A stretch of DNA of 64,000 nucleotides from Microbacterium sp. CFH 31415 (GTDB taxonomy: Bacteria > Actinomycetota > Actinomycetes > Actinomycetales > Microbacteriaceae). The notes below the pieces were generated by a model. The model worked only from the letters and a program-made list of their open reading frames with translations, had not been told where the DNA came from and searched no databases. This document shows positions 50,422 to 59,233 of this stretch, piece by piece; position 1 is the first letter of the stretch; each line of letters begins with the position of its first letter. A program made the position numbers and the translations under genes. The stretch covers positions 1 to 64,000 of the forward strand of contig NZ_JAKYXC010000003.1 of assembly GCF_022538185.1 (NCBI RefSeq), read 5' to 3'.

Positions 50422-51453
50422 TCAGTGGACGAGCGCGGCCGCCTTCTCGATGCGCGAGCGCGAGACGCGCTTGCGGAAGACCCAGTACGTCCACCCCTGG
50501 TAGAGCAGCACGAGCGGGAGGAAGATCGCGGCCGCCCAGGTCATGATCGTGAGGGTGTAGTCGGTGCTCGACGCGTTCTCGATCGTGAGGCTGTGCGTGA
50601 TGTCGGTCGACGACGGCATGACGTACGGGAACAGCGCGAACCACAGGGTCAGCACGGCGGCCACGATCGTGGCCGCGCCGAATCCGAACGCCCAGCCCTC
50701 GCGGTCGCGCAAATTGAACACCAGCGACATGAGCAGCGTCACCGCGGCGACTCCGGCGCAGCCGATGACTGCCGCCATCAGCGGCGCCCCGTGACCGGCC
50801 GCGATGAAGATGGTCCAGATCAGGAACGCGGCGGCCACGACCACCGTCAGCAGACCCGCGCGGCGCGCGAGGCGCCGGGCGTCCTCGTGCACCTGGCCGT
50901 CGGTCTTCAACGCGACGAAGTACACGCCGTGCGTGAAGAACAGCAGCAGCGTCGTGAGGCCGCCGAGCAGGCCGTACGGGTTGAGAAGGGTGAGGAGCGA
51001 CCCCGTGAACTCATGGTCGGCGTCCAGCGGCACGCCCTGCACGATGTTGGCCACCGCGACGCCCCACAGCAGCGCGGGCACAGCCGACCCGACCACGATC
51101 ATCGTGTCGAAGCCGCGCTTCCACCGCAGACTGTCGCGCTGGTGGCGGTACTCGAACGAGACGCCGCGCAGGATGAGCGCGAGCAGGATCAGCAGCAGCG
51201 CGAGGTAGAAGCCGCTGAAGAGCGTGGCGTACCACTCGGGGAACGCCGCGAACAGGCACGCGCCGGCGACGATGACCCACGTCTCGTTGAGGTCCCAGAC
51301 CGGACCGATGGTGTTGATGATCTGGCGGCGCCCGATGTCGTCCTTGCCGAGGAAGGGAAGCGACATGCCGACGCCGAAGTCGAAGCCGTCGAGCACGAAG
51401 TAGCCGACGAAGAGGAATCCGACGATCCAGAACCAGAGGTATGCGAGGTCCAT
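50422..51453 (-). CDS. cydB: Cytochrome bd ubiquinol oxidase subunit II
   Basis: 343 aa with about nine membrane segments. It begins with LAYLWFWIVGFLFVGYFVLDGFDFGVGM, the CydB hallmark, and has the GPVWDLNETWVIVAGACLFAAFPEWYA segment. It scaffolds CydA in the membrane. It starts 10 bases after cydA. Confidence 0.95.
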   Translation of the reverse strand: MDLAYLWFWIVGFLFVGYFVLDGFDFGVGMSLPFLGKDDIGRRQIINTIGPVWDLNETWVIVAGACLFAAFPEWYATLFSGFYLALLLILLALILRGVSFEYRHQRDSLRWKRGFDTMIVVGSAVPALLWGVAVANIVQGVPLDADHEFTGSLLTLLNPYGLLGGLTTLLLFFTHGVYFVALKTDGQVHEDARRLARRAGLLTVVVAAAFLIWTIFIAAGHGAPLMAAVIGCAGVAAVTLLMSLVFNLRDREGWAFGFGAATIVAAVLTLWFALFPYVMPSSTDITHSLTIENASSTDYTLTIMTWAAAIFLPLVLLYQGWTYWVFRKRVSRSRIEKAAALVH

Positions 51454-51463
51454 GTCGATGCTC

Positions 51464-52909
51464 CTAGTAGACCGTCGTGGGGGTGTCTTCGACCGCGCGC
51501 TCCCGGGGGCCAGGATCGTCGGGTCCGGGCAGCGGCTCCGGCCCCTTCTTCGAGGTCTTGATGATCAGGCCGACCTCGACGACCGCCAGCGCGGCGTAGA
51601 TCAGGGTGAAGGCGACGAGCGAGATGAGCACCGTCCAGCCGGGAACGCTGGGCGAGACGCCGTCCTCGGTCAGCATGAGGCCGAACACGATCCAGGGCTG
51701 CCGGCCCATCTCGGTGAAGACCCAGCCGACCAGGATCGCGAAGAGCGAGGCGGGCCACGCCCAGACCGCGAGCTTCCACGCCCACTGCGGCACGTCGCGC
51801 TTGGCCTTCTTGCGCGTGAGCCACAAGCCGACAACTGCGGTGAGGGCCGCGATGCCGCCGAGGCCGATCATCCAGCGGAACGACCAGTACGTCACCCACA
51901 GGATCGGGGCGAAGTTGCCGTCGACCTGGTCGGCGAACTGCGGGAACAACTCGGTCGTGTACTGCATGTTGAGGTCGTTGATGCCCTCGACGCAGCCGTC
52001 CAGCGTGTGGGTCGACAGGAACGCCAGCAGATACGGCACGCGGATCGAGAACAGCTCGGTCGAGCCGTCGGGTGTGCCCAGCGTGAAGATCGAGAAAGAG
52101 GCATCCGCTCCGCACGCGCTGTCGAACATCGCCTCGGCGGCCGCCATCTTCATCGGCTGCGTCGAGACCATCACGAGGCTGAGCTGGTCGCCCGAGATCG
52201 CGACGCCCGCGAAGGCGACGATCATGCCCCACAGCCCGTAGCGCAGCGAGGACCGCATCATCTCGACGTTCTGGCCGCGCATCAGGTGCCAGGCTGAGAT
52301 CGAGATGATCACGCCGGCGGTCATCATGAACGCCGCGAACAGGGTGTGGGGGAGCGCGGCCAGCGCGACGGGGTTGGTGAGCACTGCGAAGAAGTCGGTC
52401 ATCTCGGCGCGGGAGCCATCATCGGCCATCCGGAAGCCGACCGGGTTCTGCATGAATGCGTTCGCCGCGAGGATGAAGTACGCCGAGAACCAGGCGCCGA
52501 TCGTCGCGATCCAGATGCTCGCGAGGTGCAGGGCGCGGGGCAGGCGGTCCCAGCCGAAGATCCACAGGCCGATGAACGTCGCCTCGAAGAAGAACGCCAT
52601 GAGTCCTTCGAAGGCGAGCGGGGCACCGAACACGTCTCCGACGAAGCGGGAGTACGCCGACCAGTTCATGCCGAACTGGAACTCCTGCACGATGCCCGTG
52701 ACCACGCCCATGGCGAAGTTGATCAGGAAGATCTTGCCGAAGAAGCGGGTGAGATGCAGCCACTTCACCTTGCCGGTGCGGTGCCACGCGGTCTGGAAGA
52801 TGGCCACGGTGAGCGCCATTCCGAGCGTGAGGGGCACGAACAGGAAGTGGTACAGCGTCGTGAGGCCGAACTGCCAGCGGGCGAGCAGCAGAGGGTCCAG
52901 CAGATCCAC
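51464..52909 (-). CDS. cydA: Cytochrome bd oxidase subunit I
   Basis: 481 aa, short Q-loop class as in most actinobacteria and Firmicutes. It has LARWQFGLTTLYHFLFVPLTLGMA with the haem b595 His, EFQFGMNWSAYSRFVGDVFGAPLAFEGLMAFFFEATF with the conserved Glu residues, and EMGRQPWIVFG. It oxidises menaquinol and reduces O2 to water with high affinity. GGAG is 10 bases upstream of ATG 52909. The two GTGGTCWGACCAC operators lie 31-66 bases upstream. Confidence 0.96.
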   Translation of the reverse strand: MDLLDPLLLARWQFGLTTLYHFLFVPLTLGMALTVAIFQTAWHRTGKVKWLHLTRFFGKIFLINFAMGVVTGIVQEFQFGMNWSAYSRFVGDVFGAPLAFEGLMAFFFEATFIGLWIFGWDRLPRALHLASIWIATIGAWFSAYFILAANAFMQNPVGFRMADDGSRAEMTDFFAVLTNPVALAALPHTLFAAFMMTAGVIISISAWHLMRGQNVEMMRSSLRYGLWGMIVAFAGVAISGDQLSLVMVSTQPMKMAAAEAMFDSACGADASFSIFTLGTPDGSTELFSIRVPYLLAFLSTHTLDGCVEGINDLNMQYTTELFPQFADQVDGNFAPILWVTYWSFRWMIGLGGIAALTAVVGLWLTRKKAKRDVPQWAWKLAVWAWPASLFAILVGWVFTEMGRQPWIVFGLMLTEDGVSPSVPGWTVLISLVAFTLIYAALAVVEVGLIIKTSKKGPEPLPGPDDPGPRERAVEDTPTTVY

Positions 52910-52939
52910 GAGGCGTTCTCCGATCGCTCGAGCGGGAGG

Positions 52940-52975
52940 TGTGGTCTGACCACGTTAGCATGTGGTCAGACCACA
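52940..52975. promoter_or_regulatory. Twin GntR/FadR-type operators before cydA
   Basis: GTGGTCTGACCAC (52941-52953) and GTGGTCAGACCAC (52962-52974) are each perfect 6+1+6 palindromes. Their centres are 21 bp apart and together they form a larger 14-bp inverted repeat with an 8-base spacer. TGGTC-N-GACCA is the classical FadR-subfamily GntR half-site pair. It lies where the cydA promoter should be. Confidence 0.8.
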
Positions 52976-53095
52976 GGGAGACATCGATCCGAAGCGTGAT
53001 CCCGCCACCCAGCGTTCCAGGCGCGACGCAGTGCCGCTCGTGCGGGAGCCGTGAAAAAGACCGTCCCACCGCGGCCGGGCGTGCACGCCGCGGGC

Positions 53096-53101
53096 TACCC
53101 T
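53096..53101 (+). promoter_or_regulatory. -10-like box of the moaA transcript
   Basis: TACCCT exactly six bases before ATG 53108, the start of an 11-codon leader frame. Confidence 0.45.
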
Positions 53102-53107
53102 CGAACC

Positions 53108-53143
53108 ATGGAGGCCGGGCCGGAGCGAGGGAGGGCGTCGTGA
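53108..53143 (+). CDS. 11-codon leader ORF overlapping the moaA start
   Basis: ATG at 53108 encodes [11 protein letters not shown] and stops at TGA 53141-53143, which overlaps the moaA GTG (GTGA). A TACCCT box six bases upstream gives it the leaderless layout seen at other starts here. The GGGAGGG within it (53129-53135) can serve as the ribosome site of moaA. It may translationally couple or gate moaA. No known homologue; existence as a translated peptide is inference. Confidence 0.4.
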   Translation: MEAGPERGRAS

Positions 53144-54228
53144 GCGCGATTCCCGTCACCATCGCGCCCCGGATGCCTCGCCCCGACCCGCGCTCGTCGC
53201 ATGCGCTCGCGGGCGGTCCGGGCGACCCGCTCGTCGACACGCACGGTCGCGTCCACCGCGACCTGCGCATCTCGCTCACCGACCGCTGCTCGCTGCGCTG
53301 CACGTACTGCATGCCCGAGCAGGGGAATGAGTGGCTCGCACGCTCGAGCATCCTGTCGACCGATGAGATCGTTCGCATCGCCACCGTCGCCGCGGCCGAC
53401 GGCATCACGACGTTCCGGCTCACCGGCGGCGAGCCCCTGCTGCGCACCGACATCGGCGACGTCGTGCGGCGCCTCGCCGCGATCACCGCACCGGACGGGC
53501 GCCCGGTCGACATCGCGATGACGACGAACGGCATCCGACTGCGCGAGCTGCTCCCCGAACTCACGGACGCGGGCCTGCGCCGGCTCAACATCTCGATCGA
53601 CACGCTGCGGCGCGCCCGCTTCCACGAGCTGACGCGCCGGGACCGCCTCGACGACGTCCTCGACGGGATCGCGGCGGCCGCGGCATCCGCTCTGCGCCCC
53701 TTGAAGCTGAACGCGGTCGCCATGCGCGATGTCAACGACGACGAGCTGGTCGACCTCGTCGAGTTCGCGGTCGCGCACGATGCGCAGATGCGGTTCATCG
53801 AGCAGATGCCGCTGGACGCCGGCCACACGTGGGATCGCGCGCGCATGGTCACGCAGGACGAGATCCTCGGGACGCTGTCGGCGCGCTGGTCGCTGACGCC
53901 GGTGCCCGGACGCGGCGGCGCCCCCGCCGCACGCTGGCTGCTCGACGGGGGACCGCACACGGTCGGCGTCATCGCGTCGGTGACGGCGCCCTTCTGCGGC
54001 GACTGCGACCGCCTGCGTCTCACCGCCGACGGCCAGCTGCGCAACTGCCTGTTCTCCACGACCGAGTACGACCTGCTGCCGATCCTGCGCAGGGCGGGGT
54101 CGGGTGACGGCGAGGAGGAGATCGACCGGATGCTGCGCTCCTGCGTGCACGGCAAGCTCCCGGGGCACGCGATCAACGATCCGAGCTTCCTCCAGCCAGC
54201 GCGCGGCATGAACGCGATCGGCGGCTGA
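53140..54228 (+). CDS. moaA: GTP 3',8-cyclase
   Basis: 362 aa. The radical-SAM triad is C50-x3-C54-x2-C57 in [15 protein letters not shown], with [11 protein letters not shown] after it. The second [4Fe-4S] site is [20 protein letters not shown] near 290-305. The C-terminal Gly-Gly (MNAIGG) is needed for activity. It makes the first Moco intermediate, which MoaC (at 38018) converts to cPMP. Start is GTG 53140 with GGGAGGG upstream; a longer frame from 52939 would begin inside the cyd operators and is unlikely. It is followed by fdhD after 4 bases. Confidence 0.93.
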   Translation: MSAIPVTIAPRMPRPDPRSSHALAGGPGDPLVDTHGRVHRDLRISLTDRCSLRCTYCMPEQGNEWLARSSILSTDEIVRIATVAAADGITTFRLTGGEPLLRTDIGDVVRRLAAITAPDGRPVDIAMTTNGIRLRELLPELTDAGLRRLNISIDTLRRARFHELTRRDRLDDVLDGIAAAAASALRPLKLNAVAMRDVNDDELVDLVEFAVAHDAQMRFIEQMPLDAGHTWDRARMVTQDEILGTLSARWSLTPVPGRGGAPAARWLLDGGPHTVGVIASVTAPFCGDCDRLRLTADGQLRNCLFSTTEYDLLPILRRAGSGDGEEEIDRMLRSCVHGKLPGHAINDPSFLQPARGMNAIGG

Positions 54229-54232
54229 CGTC

Positions 54233-55105
54233 GTGGGTCGGCTCACCGTCCATCGCCCTATCGTCAAGCTCGTGAGCGCCGACGACGGTGTCGGTGAGCG
54301 TCGGCGCAGCGACACCCTCGCCGTCGAGGAGCCCCTGGAGATCCGTGTCGGTGGCACGCCGCTCGCGGTCACCATGCGCACGCCCGGTCACGACGTCGAA
54401 CTCGCCGCAGGATTCCTGGTGTCGGAGGGTGTGATCGCGCGCGGCGATCAGTTCCGCTCGGCGATCCACTGCGGCGGGCCGGCCACCGGCGCCGTCGGCG
54501 TCGCCGGCAGCGCTGAGAACACCTACAACGTGCTCGACATCACCCTCGCCCCCGGCGTAGCGCCGCCGGACCCCGAGCTGGCGCGCAGCTTCTACACGAC
54601 GAGCTCATGCGGGCTGTGCGGCAAGGCGTCGATCGATGCGGTCGAGACGGTCTCGTCCCATGAGGTGGGGTCGGATGCCGCGACCCTCGGCGCCGCGGAC
54701 CTCCTGGGGCTGCCCGATCGGCTGCGCGCGGAGCAGGCGGTCTTCGGGAAGACGGGCGGTCTGCATGCCGCCGCACTCTTCGACGCCGGCACCGGCGAGC
54801 TGCTCGTCGTGCGGGAGGACGTGGGGCGCCACAACGCCGTCGACAAGGTCGTCGGGTGGGGTGTGCTGAACGACCGCCTGCCGCTGCGGGGGACCGTGCT
54901 GCAGGTCTCGGGGCGGGCGAGCTTCGAGCTCGTGCAGAAGGCCGTCATGGCCGGCATCCCGATCCTGTCGGCCGTGTCCGCGCCGTCCTCGCTCGCGGTG
55001 GAGCTGGCCGAGGCGTCGGGGCTGACGCTCGCGGGCTTCGTGCGCGGAAAGTCGCTGAACCTGTACACGCGCCCGGACCGCGTGCTGCGCGGTTCGTCGG
55101 ACTGA
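54233..55105 (+). CDS. fdhD: FdhD sulfurtransferase for formate dehydrogenase
   Basis: 290 aa. [21 protein letters not shown], the Cys loop [14 protein letters not shown] (two Cys that carry sulfur from IscS/NifS) and [17 protein letters not shown] are the FdhD signatures. It passes sulfur to the Mo centre of FdhF-type enzymes. It is cotranscribed with moaA while its probable client fdhF lies 20 kb away. Confidence 0.94.
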   Translation: MGRLTVHRPIVKLVSADDGVGERRRSDTLAVEEPLEIRVGGTPLAVTMRTPGHDVELAAGFLVSEGVIARGDQFRSAIHCGGPATGAVGVAGSAENTYNVLDITLAPGVAPPDPELARSFYTTSSCGLCGKASIDAVETVSSHEVGSDAATLGAADLLGLPDRLRAEQAVFGKTGGLHAAALFDAGTGELLVVREDVGRHNAVDKVVGWGVLNDRLPLRGTVLQVSGRASFELVQKAVMAGIPILSAVSAPSSLAVELAEASGLTLAGFVRGKSLNLYTRPDRVLRGSSD

Positions 55106-55275
55106 CGGCGACGGAACGGCGGCGCGTGTCCGGCGTCGCGCGCCGCTCGTGCGCAGTTGCGTGACACGCAAGCGTCTCGACGCGCCGCGTCTGCACGCGG
55201 CGCGTCTCCGCGCGCCGGCTCCGCGCGCCGGCTCACGAGCACCGCTCCGAGCGCCCCGCGCGGACATGACCACTG

Positions 55276-56685
55276 TCACGCCAGACGCCGCGAGTCCCGC
55301 CGATCGAGCAGCCGGGTCGGAGACTTCGTCGCGGGATGCCAGCGGGCTGAGGGATCCCACCACGACGGCCCGCGGATCTCGGGCACACCTCGACTCATCC
55401 GCACCTTCCACCCGCCGCTGTCGATCGTGCGGTGGTGGAACCAGCAGAGGAGGACTCCGTTGTCGGTGTGAGTGGGGCCGCCCCGCGCCGCCTCTTCCAC
55501 GTGGTGGATCTCGCACCAGGCGGACGGCACGCTGCAGCCGGGAATGACGCAGCCGCCGTCGCGCAGCGCGATCGCCTTGCGTTGGTGGGCGGCGAACACG
55601 CGGTCCGCGATGCCGATGAAGAGGATGCGGCCCCGCTCGTCGACGCTCACCCGCTGCACGGCGCCCGTGCACGCGACCTGGCGCGCGACGGAGAGGCCGA
55701 CCGGCTCGTCGCAGTCGTCGAGGTGCGCGTAGCCGCGATCCTGCGCCAGGTCATCGGACCGGACGGAGACGACGAGTGTCGGCGCGGAGCCTCCGATGGT
55801 CGGCAGCTCGCCCGAACGCGCGGCGACCGTCAAGGCGGTCGCGAGAGCATCGTGCTGCTTCTGCACGCGGCTGCGGCGGTCGTGGTCGTCCGGTGAGACC
55901 GTCTCGCTCTCCACGAAGACGGGCCCTGTCGCCGACGCGGTGACCTTCGGGTTCAGGAGGCTGTCGAAGATGCGGCTGAGTTGCCCCGCGACCTCGGGAA
56001 GCAGCGAGCCGTGGAGCGGGACCAGTCCGTCTCGGCACACGCCGAGGGTGAGCCCGCGATTGCGGAGCGCACGCGCCTCGCGTGGCTCGGCGCCGTCGGG
56101 GTCGAGGTACATCGCCCACACGCTCGCCTGGAGGCGCAGCTCATCGGCGCACGGCTGCGCACCCTTGTCGTCCCCGCGTGCGGCGATGGCCAGCTCGTCG
56201 TCGGCGCTGCGCAGTTCCGTCCCCTCGCAGTCAGCGGCGTCGAGGGTGTCGATGACGGCGAGAAGCGCATCGATCCCGACGACGCCGTCGGCGGCTGCCG
56301 TGCGCATGGCGGGGTAGGTCGCCTCGAGCACCGCGCCGGTCGTGTGCGCGGTTTCCTGCGCGATCCCGCGTCCGGCCCGGAGCAGTTCCCCGGCGGTGCG
56401 GCGCGAGACGAGCGTCACGCGCTGCACGAGCTCGTTGACCGATCGGCAGCCGTGAACCGTGGTGATGCGTTCGGCGTGGGGTGCGGCATCCGCTCGCTCA
56501 TCGACCTGCGCCACGAGCTCGGCCAGCAGCGCGTCGGTCTGGCGGCGGAGGCGTGACAGGGTGGCGAGTGCTGCGAGGAGGTCGTCGTCTTGCAGGCGCG
56601 CGGCGGCGTGGGAGCTGAAGGCCGCGGTGACGAGGGCGCCGAGCTTGTGACAGATCGCACTGAGCGGTGCGGCAAGGTCTGTCAT
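55276..56685 (-). CDS. DUF222 / HNH endonuclease domain protein (13E12 family)
   Basis: 469 aa. Helical DUF222 region at residues about 25-320, then the zinc-HNH module GCVIPGCSVPSAWCEIHHVEEAARGGPTHTDNGVLLCWFHHR near 385-430, with its Cys pair and His residues intact. These proteins are numerous in actinobacterial genomes; some behave like mobile 13E12 repeats, and their role is unclear. CAGGAT lies six bases before ATG 56685. A 16-base palindrome sits 23 bases upstream. Confidence 0.9.
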   Translation of the reverse strand: MTDLAAPLSAICHKLGALVTAAFSSHAAARLQDDDLLAALATLSRLRRQTDALLAELVAQVDERADAAPHAERITTVHGCRSVNELVQRVTLVSRRTAGELLRAGRGIAQETAHTTGAVLEATYPAMRTAAADGVVGIDALLAVIDTLDAADCEGTELRSADDELAIAARGDDKGAQPCADELRLQASVWAMYLDPDGAEPREARALRNRGLTLGVCRDGLVPLHGSLLPEVAGQLSRIFDSLLNPKVTASATGPVFVESETVSPDDHDRRSRVQKQHDALATALTVAARSGELPTIGGSAPTLVVSVRSDDLAQDRGYAHLDDCDEPVGLSVARQVACTGAVQRVSVDERGRILFIGIADRVFAAHQRKAIALRDGGCVIPGCSVPSAWCEIHHVEEAARGGPTHTDNGVLLCWFHHRTIDSGGWKVRMSRGVPEIRGPSWWDPSARWHPATKSPTRLLDRRDSRRLA

Positions 56686-56707
56686 GACTCCATCCTGCCG
56701 ACCCCCT

Positions 56708-56723
56708 TCGACATCGATGTCGA
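56708..56723. promoter_or_regulatory. 16-base perfect palindrome upstream of the HNH gene
   Basis: TCGACATCGATGTCGA, centred about 30 bases before the HNH gene start, where a repressor would cover the promoter. Confidence 0.45.
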
Positions 56724-56808
56724 CACGAATTCCCAGATCAGATAGCGAAATCGTTGTGGATGGCCGACCCCTCGACCTGCTTGTGGAGGAACCGGCAGCC
56801 CCCCGCGA

Positions 56809-57426
56809 TCACTGCACGGAGAGGTGCACCACGCACTGCGAAGGATCGCACGACGGCGCGATGCCGTCGACCTTCAGTGGCCCGCCAGCCTGGGCGAGCA
56901 CGGAATCCATCAGGCCGATGTGCACGTGGCAGAGGGTGCCGCGGTGGTCGGCGGCGGGCGCGTGCGGGCATGGAGTGAGGTCGACGGTGAGGGCGTCCTC
57001 GTCCACGAGCGGGTCGAACCCGGCCTCGGCGAGATCTTCGACAAGGGCGTCGAGCTGGTGCAGAGCGCCGGCCGGGAGCATCTCGCTCGCCTCGGTCGGG
57101 TAGACCCGGCGCAGCAGGTCGCCGCGACGCGCGGCATCCTTCGCCCTCCGGACGGCGACCGGACTGTACGCCGCAGCCTCGCCGGCCGCAGCCTCTCCGG
57201 TCGCCGCGGTGTAGAGCACGCGGGGGCGCCCCCGTGTGGTGCGGCGCTCGGTCTCGGCGATGACGTACCCGGCTTCGATCAGCCGCTGCAGGTGCTCGCG
57301 CACGGTGTTGGGATGGAGTCCGGTCGCCTCGACGAGTTCCGCGATCGGCCGCCGGGCGCGCTGCTGGATCAGATGCATGATCTCGACGCGTGAGTAGCTC
57401 GAGATCGCGCTGTATCCGGCGGTCAT
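56809..57426 (-). CDS. ArsR/SufR-like HTH regulator with four-Cys tail
   Basis: 205 aa. The winged HTH is SSYSRVEIMHLIQQRARRPIAELVEATGLHPNTVREHLQRLIEAGYV (residues about 8-55). Near the C-terminus are four cysteines spaced C-x12-C-x26-C-x4-C (LTPCPHAP...TLCHVH...PSCDPSQC). SufR-type Fe-S sensing regulators have C-x12-C followed by further Cys, so a [4Fe-4S] or [2Fe-2S] sensor of iron, O2 or NO is plausible. It is next to, and cotranscribed-direction with, a small membrane protein. AATAAT lies six bases before ATG 57426. Confidence 0.82.
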   Translation of the reverse strand: MTAGYSAISSYSRVEIMHLIQQRARRPIAELVEATGLHPNTVREHLQRLIEAGYVIAETERRTTRGRPRVLYTAATGEAAAGEAAAYSPVAVRRAKDAARRGDLLRRVYPTEASEMLPAGALHQLDALVEDLAEAGFDPLVDEDALTVDLTPCPHAPAADHRGTLCHVHIGLMDSVLAQAGGPLKVDGIAPSCDPSQCVVHLSVQ

Positions 57427-57475
57427 GTCTCCATTATTCCGGGGCGGCGGGGGATGCCGCCGCCCACCGCTCACG

Positions 57476-57844
57476 TCAGAAGACGAACAGCTGCCCCATG
57501 ATCAGGATGGCGATGAAGAACGCCGCGAGGATCGCGCCGACGATGGCGAGCGTCTTGCCCGACAGCTTGGCGACGGCCCAGCCGACGAGGAACGGCAGCG
57601 CGAAGAGCAGGATCGCGACGATCCACCAGAAGGCCACGTAGCCGCCGGTGGTCGCCTCCGAGAGACGGCCGCCGAAGAGCTGCTGCGTGGCGGGGTGCGT
57701 GGCGAAGCGCACGGCCGCCGAGATCGGCACGGCGACGAACGCGAAGATGATGAGTCCGAGCAGCGCGCCCCAGAGCGCCGGGCTGCCGTTGCCGCTGAGC
57801 ACACCGCCGTGCGGTGCCTCCTGCTGGTGATGTCCTGATGCCAT
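57476..57844 (-). CDS. Small four-helix membrane protein
   Basis: 122 aa. The cytosolic N-terminus is His-rich (MASGHHQQEAPHGG), followed by hydrophobic segments at about 22-44, 70-90 and 97-121. I do not recognise a family. TAAAGT lies seven bases before ATG 57844. It lies 49 bases upstream of the HTH regulator gene on the same strand, so the two could be one transcript. Confidence 0.72.
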   Translation of the reverse strand: MASGHHQQEAPHGGVLSGNGSPALWGALLGLIIFAFVAVPISAAVRFATHPATQQLFGGRLSEATTGGYVAFWWIVAILLFALPFLVGWAVAKLSGKTLAIVGAILAAFFIAILIMGQLFVF

Positions 57845-57913
57845 GCGCACGACTTTATCGACAGGGATACGGGTGCGCGCGTCATCCGAACAGGATGAGA
57901 CGGCGGGTCGTCG

Positions 57914-59206
57914 ATGTCTCTTCGGACAGCCGCCGCGCCGTCTGACAGTCTGGACAGACGACGACGTACCGAGCGCGAGGAGGGACTCTTCCGCCGCCCG
58001 GCGTTCGCCCGCTACTTCTCCGCCGTCGCAATCGGCGCCTTCGGAACGGCGCTGACCGCTGTGGCGATGCCGGTGCTCGTCGTCGGCGTGCTCGAGGCCG
58101 ATCCGTTCGAGGTGGGGATCGTCGCGGCAGCGCAGTTCGTCCCCTACGCGCTTCTGGGCCTGGTGGCCGGGGTGTATGTCGACCGGTGGCGTCGCCAGCG
58201 GGTCCTGGTGTGGGCGAGCATCGGCCGGGCCGTCAGCCTGGCGCTCATCCCGGTGCTGTGGCTGGCGGGGCTCCTGCACGTGTGGGTGCTCGTGGGGCTG
58301 CTCCTGCTCTTCGGTTCGTTCGCGGTGTTCGGGTTCGCCGCGACCCAGTCGCTTCTGCCGCAGATCGTCGAGCGGCGCGCGCTCCTCGCCGCCAACGCCC
58401 GGCTCGATCAAGCCGAGGCTGCCGCGCAGACCGCCGGACCCGCGCTCGGCGGTGGGCTCGTCGGCCTCATCGGCGCACCGCTCGCGATCGCGGTCGATGC
58501 CGTGACCTATATCGTCGATGCCGTGCTCATCGCCGGCGCGCGCATCTCCGAGAGCCTCGAGTGTGGCCGCGCCGAGCGCTCGCTGCGCCGCGAGATCGCC
58601 GAGGGACTGCGCTGGTCATATCGGCACCGCACACTGACGCCCCTCGCGTGGTCGACCCACGTCTGGTTCTTCGCGAACGCCGCGGGCCTCACGGTTCTCG
58701 CGGTCTTCGCACTGCGGGCTCTCGGACTGTCGCCGTTCGCCTACGGGCTGCTCTTCGCGGCCGGCGGTGCGGCGACTCTGCTCGGCGCGGCGATCGCGTC
58801 GAGCACCGGCAGTCGCTTCGGCGCCGGAGCGGTGGTCACGTGCGCCCGCGGTCTCTACCCGGTGGCGTGGGCGACGATCGCGCTCATCCCCGACACCGGG
58901 GCGGCCGGAACGGGTGCGCTGGTGGCGCTCTTCGCCGCATTCGCACTGCAGGGCTTCGCGGCGGGAGTGGAGAACGCGAACGAGATGAGCTTCCGGCAGA
59001 TCGTGACGCCGGACGCCCTGCTCGGACGGGTGAACGGCACGCTGCGTTCCGCGAACCGCACGTTCGCCGCACTGGGCGCGATCGCGGGCGGGACGGCGGC
59101 GTCCTTGGCCGACCTGAACGCCGTGCTCTTCGGGATCGCCGCGGTCTTCGCGACCGCCTTCCTCATTGCGCTCCTGTCGCCGGTGCGCACCGCGACGGCG
59201 GAGTGA
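57914..59206 (+). CDS. MFS transporter, enterobactin-exporter/macrolide-efflux like
   Basis: 430 aa with 12 predicted membrane segments. Motif A-like GVYVDRWRRQRVLVWASIGRAVSLAL lies near 80-105, DQAEAAAQTAGPALGGGLVGLIGAPLAIAVDAVTYI in the middle, and FRQIVTPDALLGRVNGTLRS in the later loop, a pattern of the MFS_3 (MefA/EntS-like) group. It exports an unknown compound. There is no ribosome site near ATG 57914, and an in-frame later start is possible. It is divergent from the membrane protein gene. Confidence 0.86.
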   Translation: MSLRTAAAPSDSLDRRRRTEREEGLFRRPAFARYFSAVAIGAFGTALTAVAMPVLVVGVLEADPFEVGIVAAAQFVPYALLGLVAGVYVDRWRRQRVLVWASIGRAVSLALIPVLWLAGLLHVWVLVGLLLLFGSFAVFGFAATQSLLPQIVERRALLAANARLDQAEAAAQTAGPALGGGLVGLIGAPLAIAVDAVTYIVDAVLIAGARISESLECGRAERSLRREIAEGLRWSYRHRTLTPLAWSTHVWFFANAAGLTVLAVFALRALGLSPFAYGLLFAAGGAATLLGAAIASSTGSRFGAGAVVTCARGLYPVAWATIALIPDTGAAGTGALVALFAAFALQGFAAGVENANEMSFRQIVTPDALLGRVNGTLRSANRTFAALGAIAGGTAASLADLNAVLFGIAAVFATAFLIALLSPVRTATAE

Positions 59207-59233
59207 GACCCCGGACGCAGCGGTGACGCCACC

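Noticed and set aside
55276..56685. HNH protein as a restriction enzyme or homing endonuclease
   Set aside because: DUF222 architecture is the 13E12 family; no methylase and no intron or intein are nearby.
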